Positions 60,751-64,000 of a stretch of DNA of 64,000 nt are shown one piece after another. The translations under genes were made by a program, and so were the position numbers. Location: NCBI GenBank assembly GCA_963717125.1, contig CAVQVG010000013.1, positions 248,001-312,000 on the forward strand, in the 5' to 3' direction. The notes beneath the pieces are model-generated. The model saw only the letters and a program-made list of their open reading frames with translations. It ran no database searches and was not told the DNA's origin. The stretch comes from RYN-230 sp963717125 (GTDB lineage: Bacteria; Actinomycetota; Actinomycetes; Streptosporangiales; Streptosporangiaceae). Positions within the stretch are counted from its first letter, which is position 1. Every line of letters begins with the position of its first letter.

Positions 60751-62907
60751 GTGAATCCTCTGACGACGAGCGCGTTTGACCTTCCCGACCGCCTCTCCGC
60801 CAAGGCCGACCCGGCGCTGATCGCCGGCGACGAGCAGCACTTCGCGGCCATCGCGGAGAGCCTCGAGCAGTCGATCGCCGACCTGTCCGACCGCCTCGAT
60901 GCCGAGCTCAAGGCGCCCGGCGGCATAGGCCAGGGGGCGATGGACCGGGACATGCAGATCCACCGGCTGACCGCTCGCCTGCGTGTGCTGCGTCGCTTCG
61001 GTTTGGACCTGTGCCTCGGGCGCATCGTCGGCGCAGACAACCCCGAGCCCGTATACGTCGGACGACTTGGCCTCGCCGACAGCGCGGGCCGCCGGCTGCT
61101 GCTCGACTGGCGCTCCCCCGCGGCTGAGCCGTTCTTCGGGGCGACCCACGCCAACCCGATGGGTCTGGCCAGCCGCCGCAGGTATCGCTGGACCCGCGGC
61201 CGGATCAGCGACTACTGGGACGAAGTGTTCACCGCGGACGGGCTGGCAGGGCACGCCGCGCTCGACGACCAGTCCGCCTTCATCGCCAGCCTGGGCAGCA
61301 GCCGGTCGCCCCGGATGCGAGACGTGCTCGGCACCATCCAGGCCGACCAGGACGCCATCATCCGCGCGGGATCGCGCGGCGCTCTCGTCGTCGACGGCGG
61401 TCCGGGTACGGGGAAGACCGTCGTCGCCCTGCACCGCTCCGCCTACCTCCTCTACTCCGACCCGCGCCTCGGTCACCGCCGGGGCGGCGTGCTGTTCGTC
61501 GGTCCGCACCAGCCCTACCTGGCCTACGTCGGCGACATTCTGCCCAGCCTCGGCGAGGAGGGCGTGCAGACCTGCACGCTGCGGGACCTCGTCCCCGAGG
61601 GCGCCGCGGCCGCCATCGAGGCCGACCCGGACGTGGCCCGCCTGAAGTCGTCCGCGGACCTGGTGAAGGCGATCGAGAAGGGCGTCAGGTTCTACGAGAA
61701 GTTGCCGACTAAGGGGATGACGGTCGAGACCCACTGGTCCGACATCTGGCTGAGCGCCGACGATTGGGCCGAGGCGTTCGAAGCAGCAGAGCCCGGCACT
61801 CCGCACAACGAGGCGCGCGACCAGATCTGGGCGGAGCTGCTCGCGATCCTGATGGACAAGCACGACGGCGACGTCCCACCCGACCTGCTCCGGAAGTCGC
61901 TGCTGCAGAACCGGGACCTGCGCACGGCCCTCAACCGCGCGTGGCCGCTGATCGAGGCGGCTGACCTCGTCGCAGACCTGTGGTCGGTACCCGCCTACCT
62001 GCGGCTGTGCGCTCCCTGGCTCAGCCCGGATGACATTCAGCGACTGCAGCGCGCGGACGCCCAGGCCTGGACGGTGTCCGACCTGCCGCTCCTGGACGCG
62101 GCCCGGCAACGGCTCGGCGACCCGCAGGCGTCGCGACGTAAGCGAAGGCATGACGCCGCGGTCGCCGCCGAACGCGAGCAGATGGCCCAGGTCGTCGACA
62201 ACCTGATCCAGTCCGTGGACGACGAATACGGCGTAGGTCTGGTGACGATGCTGCGCGGCGAGGACTTCCATGACGCCCTGGTCAATGAGGCCGCACTGCC
62301 CGGTACCGATCCGGACCAGCTCGCCGGCCCGTTCGGCCACATCGTCGTGGATGAGGCTCAGGAACTGACCGACGCGGAGTGGCAGATGCTGCTGCTCCGC
62401 TGCCCGTCCCGGAGCTTCACCATCGTCGGGGACCGTGCCCAGGCCCGGCACGGGTTCACCGAGTCGTGGCAGGAACGGCTCGAGCGGATCGGGCTCGACC
62501 GGATCAGCCTGGCCTCCCTGAGCATCAACTACCGGACGCCGGAAGAGGTCATGGCGGAAGCCGAGCCGGTCATCCGGGCCGTGCTCCCGGACGCGAACGT
62601 GCCGACCTCCATCCGCAGCACCGGCGTCCCCGTGGTACACGGATCTGCTTCGGATCTGGGCTCGATCCTCGACACCTGGCTCACCGCGCACGCCGACGGG
62701 ATCGCCTGCGTCATCGGCGACCCCACGTTCCGGGCGACGTCCCGCGTCCAGTCGCTAACCCCGGAGCTGGCGAAGGGGCTCGAGTTCGACCTGGTCGTCC
62801 TCATCGACCCAGCGGCGTTTGGCCAGGGCATCGAAGGAGGGGTTGACCGTTATGTCGCGATGACCCGAGCGACCCAGCAACTCGTCATCCTCACGACCCG
62901 GCCCTGA
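60751..62907 (+). CDS. helR: RNA polymerase recycling ATPase HelR
   Basis: 718 residues from GTG 60751 (NPLTTSAFDLPDRLSAKADP; GGAG upstream). A superfamily-1 helicase-like motor related to HelD. Walker A GGPGTGKTVVALHRS (about 217-230), Walker B HIVVDEAQELTDAEW, GDRAQARHGF, SINYRTPEEVM and the C-terminal YVAMTRATQQLVIL are the UvrD-like motifs; the N-terminal coiled coil and insertion arms reach into RNA polymerase in this family. HelR displaces rifamycins from RNA polymerase and gives tolerance. The RAE in front of it supports HelR rather than general HelD. It is monocistronic. Confidence 0.93.
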   Translation: MNPLTTSAFDLPDRLSAKADPALIAGDEQHFAAIAESLEQSIADLSDRLDAELKAPGGIGQGAMDRDMQIHRLTARLRVLRRFGLDLCLGRIVGADNPEPVYVGRLGLADSAGRRLLLDWRSPAAEPFFGATHANPMGLASRRRYRWTRGRISDYWDEVFTADGLAGHAALDDQSAFIASLGSSRSPRMRDVLGTIQADQDAIIRAGSRGALVVDGGPGTGKTVVALHRSAYLLYSDPRLGHRRGGVLFVGPHQPYLAYVGDILPSLGEEGVQTCTLRDLVPEGAAAAIEADPDVARLKSSADLVKAIEKGVRFYEKLPTKGMTVETHWSDIWLSADDWAEAFEAAEPGTPHNEARDQIWAELLAILMDKHDGDVPPDLLRKSLLQNRDLRTALNRAWPLIEAADLVADLWSVPAYLRLCAPWLSPDDIQRLQRADAQAWTVSDLPLLDAARQRLGDPQASRRKRRHDAAVAAEREQMAQVVDNLIQSVDDEYGVGLVTMLRGEDFHDALVNEAALPGTDPDQLAGPFGHIVVDEAQELTDAEWQMLLLRCPSRSFTIVGDRAQARHGFTESWQERLERIGLDRISLASLSINYRTPEEVMAEAEPVIRAVLPDANVPTSIRSTGVPVVHGSASDLGSILDTWLTAHADGIACVIGDPTFRATSRVQSLTPELAKGLEFDLVVLIDPAAFGQGIEGGVDRYVAMTRATQQLVILTTRP

Positions 62908-62955
62908 CCGACGACCGGGACGACGGCAGGCCAGGCCAGCTACCGATCTGGTGCG

Positions 62956-63987
62956 TCAGGGCTGCTTGCGGGGCGTGTCGTTGCGGGTCAGGGGCCGGAG
63001 AATGGCTTCGACCTCATCGTGGCCTGGGCTGTCGAGGCATTCCTCCAGCGGGGTGCGGTGGTGCTCGGGGTCGCGCAGGTTGGGGTCGGCGCCGTGGGCG
63101 AGCAGCCGCCGGACGCTCGCGGCCCGGCCGTTGCCCGCCGCGGTGTGCAACGGCAGCCGCTGCCATTCGGCGTCGGCCTGGTTGACCGGCGTTCCGGCCG
63201 CGACGAGCTGGTCGATGACCTCCAGCCGCTGGTGGTCGGCGGCGAATACCAGCGCCCGGATCCGGCTTTGCCGGGTGAACCGGGCCAGCGGCCAGCCGCT
63301 GACATCTCCGGCGGCGGCGGCCATCTCCAGGTCGTGGATCCTGGCTCCCGCGGCCACCAGGACGTCCACGACCTCGGTCATGCCGAACACGGCTGCGTGC
63401 TGCAGCGCGGTGCCGCTGGGCACGCCGCCGGAATCGGGTGCGGAGATCGCCTCGATGTCGGCCCCGGCCTCGGTCAGCACCCGGGCGACTTCGGCGTCGC
63501 CGCAGCTGGCGGCCGTGATCAGCGGGGTTTCCTTATCCCCGGGGCGGCCGTTCACGGGCGCGCCGGCGTCGATGAGCGCTTTGGCGATGGCGCCGGTGCC
63601 CGGCAGGTCGCGTGGCAGCCCCAGCCGGTCGTGGTTGAAGCGGAGTATGGCCATGTAGCCGAGCGGGTCAGCGCCCTGTCTTTGGTCGCACCAGTGCTCC
63701 ATTTTGGTGCTGGCCAGTTCGGGGTGTTCGGCCAGCAGCCTGGTCAGGCGGGGCAGCTCGCGGCCGTTGAGGATGGCGCGGCGGTCGACTTCCAGCTTGA
63801 GCTTGGCCCAGCTCGCGAATCCGTACTCGCGGGCCAGCGCGAGCTGGGCCGTGGACAGGATGAGCTGGTCAGAGACCGCGCGGATCCGCGCAGTGGCGCC
63901 GGGGTCGCCACGGCGGGCGGCGCGCAGCAGGTCTTTGGCCTGGTGGCGGAGCTGGTCCAGGTCGGGCCGGGCGGGCAGGTCAGGCAT
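62956..63987 (-). CDS. Ankyrin-repeat protein
   Basis: 343 residues. A short N-terminal helical region (PDLPARPDLDQLRHQAKDLLRAAR, in part) resembles the start of a family of actinobacterial ankyrin proteins. It is followed by about five or six ankyrin repeats: KETPLITAASCGDAEVARVL, GTALQHAAVFGMTEVVDVL, RLPLHTAAGNGRAASVRRLL and HRTPLEECLDSPGHDEVEAIL. Two central units are degenerate. It has no catalytic motif, signal peptide or membrane helix, so it is a cytoplasmic protein-binding scaffold whose partner is unknown. ATG 63987 has GGGAGACG upstream. It converges with helR, 48 bp away. Confidence 0.88.
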   Translation of the reverse strand: MPDLPARPDLDQLRHQAKDLLRAARRGDPGATARIRAVSDQLILSTAQLALAREYGFASWAKLKLEVDRRAILNGRELPRLTRLLAEHPELASTKMEHWCDQRQGADPLGYMAILRFNHDRLGLPRDLPGTGAIAKALIDAGAPVNGRPGDKETPLITAASCGDAEVARVLTEAGADIEAISAPDSGGVPSGTALQHAAVFGMTEVVDVLVAAGARIHDLEMAAAAGDVSGWPLARFTRQSRIRALVFAADHQRLEVIDQLVAAGTPVNQADAEWQRLPLHTAAGNGRAASVRRLLAHGADPNLRDPEHHRTPLEECLDSPGHDEVEAILRPLTRNDTPRKQP

Positions 63988-64000
63988 GACGTCTCCCTGG

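Overview
The window is chromosomal DNA from a high-G+C actinobacterium. This is inferred from the strong third-position G/C bias, frequent GTG starts, a mycothiol-type nitroreductase next to rpiB and pepN, a CVN (conservon) signalling operon, a PknG kinase locus and an HelR RNA-polymerase motor. The complete hopanoid cluster argues against Mycobacterium and fits Streptomyces, Frankia, Streptosporangiales or Catenulispora-like lineages. I cannot name a genus.

Layout. 1-1.4 kb: an IS4-family transposase cut by the window edge. 1.6-4.5 kb: a GNAT acetyltransferase and two tandem secreted G1-peptidase-like paralogues. 4.8-9 kb: HpnB-type glycosyltransferase, an NfeD-flotillin pair and ribokinase. 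9.2-15.4 kb: a PAS-GAF-SpoIIE phosphatase, a MacB-type ABC pair and a frameshifted GT39 membrane glycosyltransferase. 15.6-24.5 kb: the hopanoid operon hpnC-hpnD-hpnE-polyprenyl synthase-shc-hpnG/ispH fusion-hpnH, all on the minus strand with mostly 4-bp overlaps. 25.5-29.8 kb: CVN operon (NIT-domain histidine kinase, roadblock, DUF742, GTPase). 29.8-38.4 kb: PP2C phosphatase, Eis-like acetyltransferase, rpiB, DsbA-like nitroreductase, pepN, malQ. 38.5-48.4 kb: membrane protein, penicillin acylase, amidase, NERD protein, ilvD, menA and an XRE/TPR regulator that looks frameshifted.

48.9-60.4 kb is a continuous plus-strand signalling module: PstS-like lipoprotein, 4-TM GlnX-like membrane protein, coiled-coil protein, Ser/Thr kinase, PknG, zinc-ribbon PP2C phosphatase, VWA protein and zinc-ribbon FHA protein. 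Most genes overlap or abut. It resembles the mycobacterial GlnH-GlnX-PknG-GarA sensing circuit, but with a phosphate-type binding protein and several extra components. PknG is split by two apparent frameshifts. 60.4-62.9 kb carries helR behind a near-perfect rifamycin-associated element (RAE). The window ends with an ankyrin-repeat protein.

Two features cut across the regions. A GC-rich dispersed repeat made of two small hairpins occurs at least six times (14.6, 14.7, 38.2, 53.8, 57.0 and 58.2 kb), always inside coding sequence and usually in a linker; two tandem copies coincide with the GT39 frame break. Several long perfect inverted repeats (6.1, 8.0, 25.3 kb) and coding minisatellites also stand out. 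No tRNA, rRNA, CRISPR array or replication origin was recognised.
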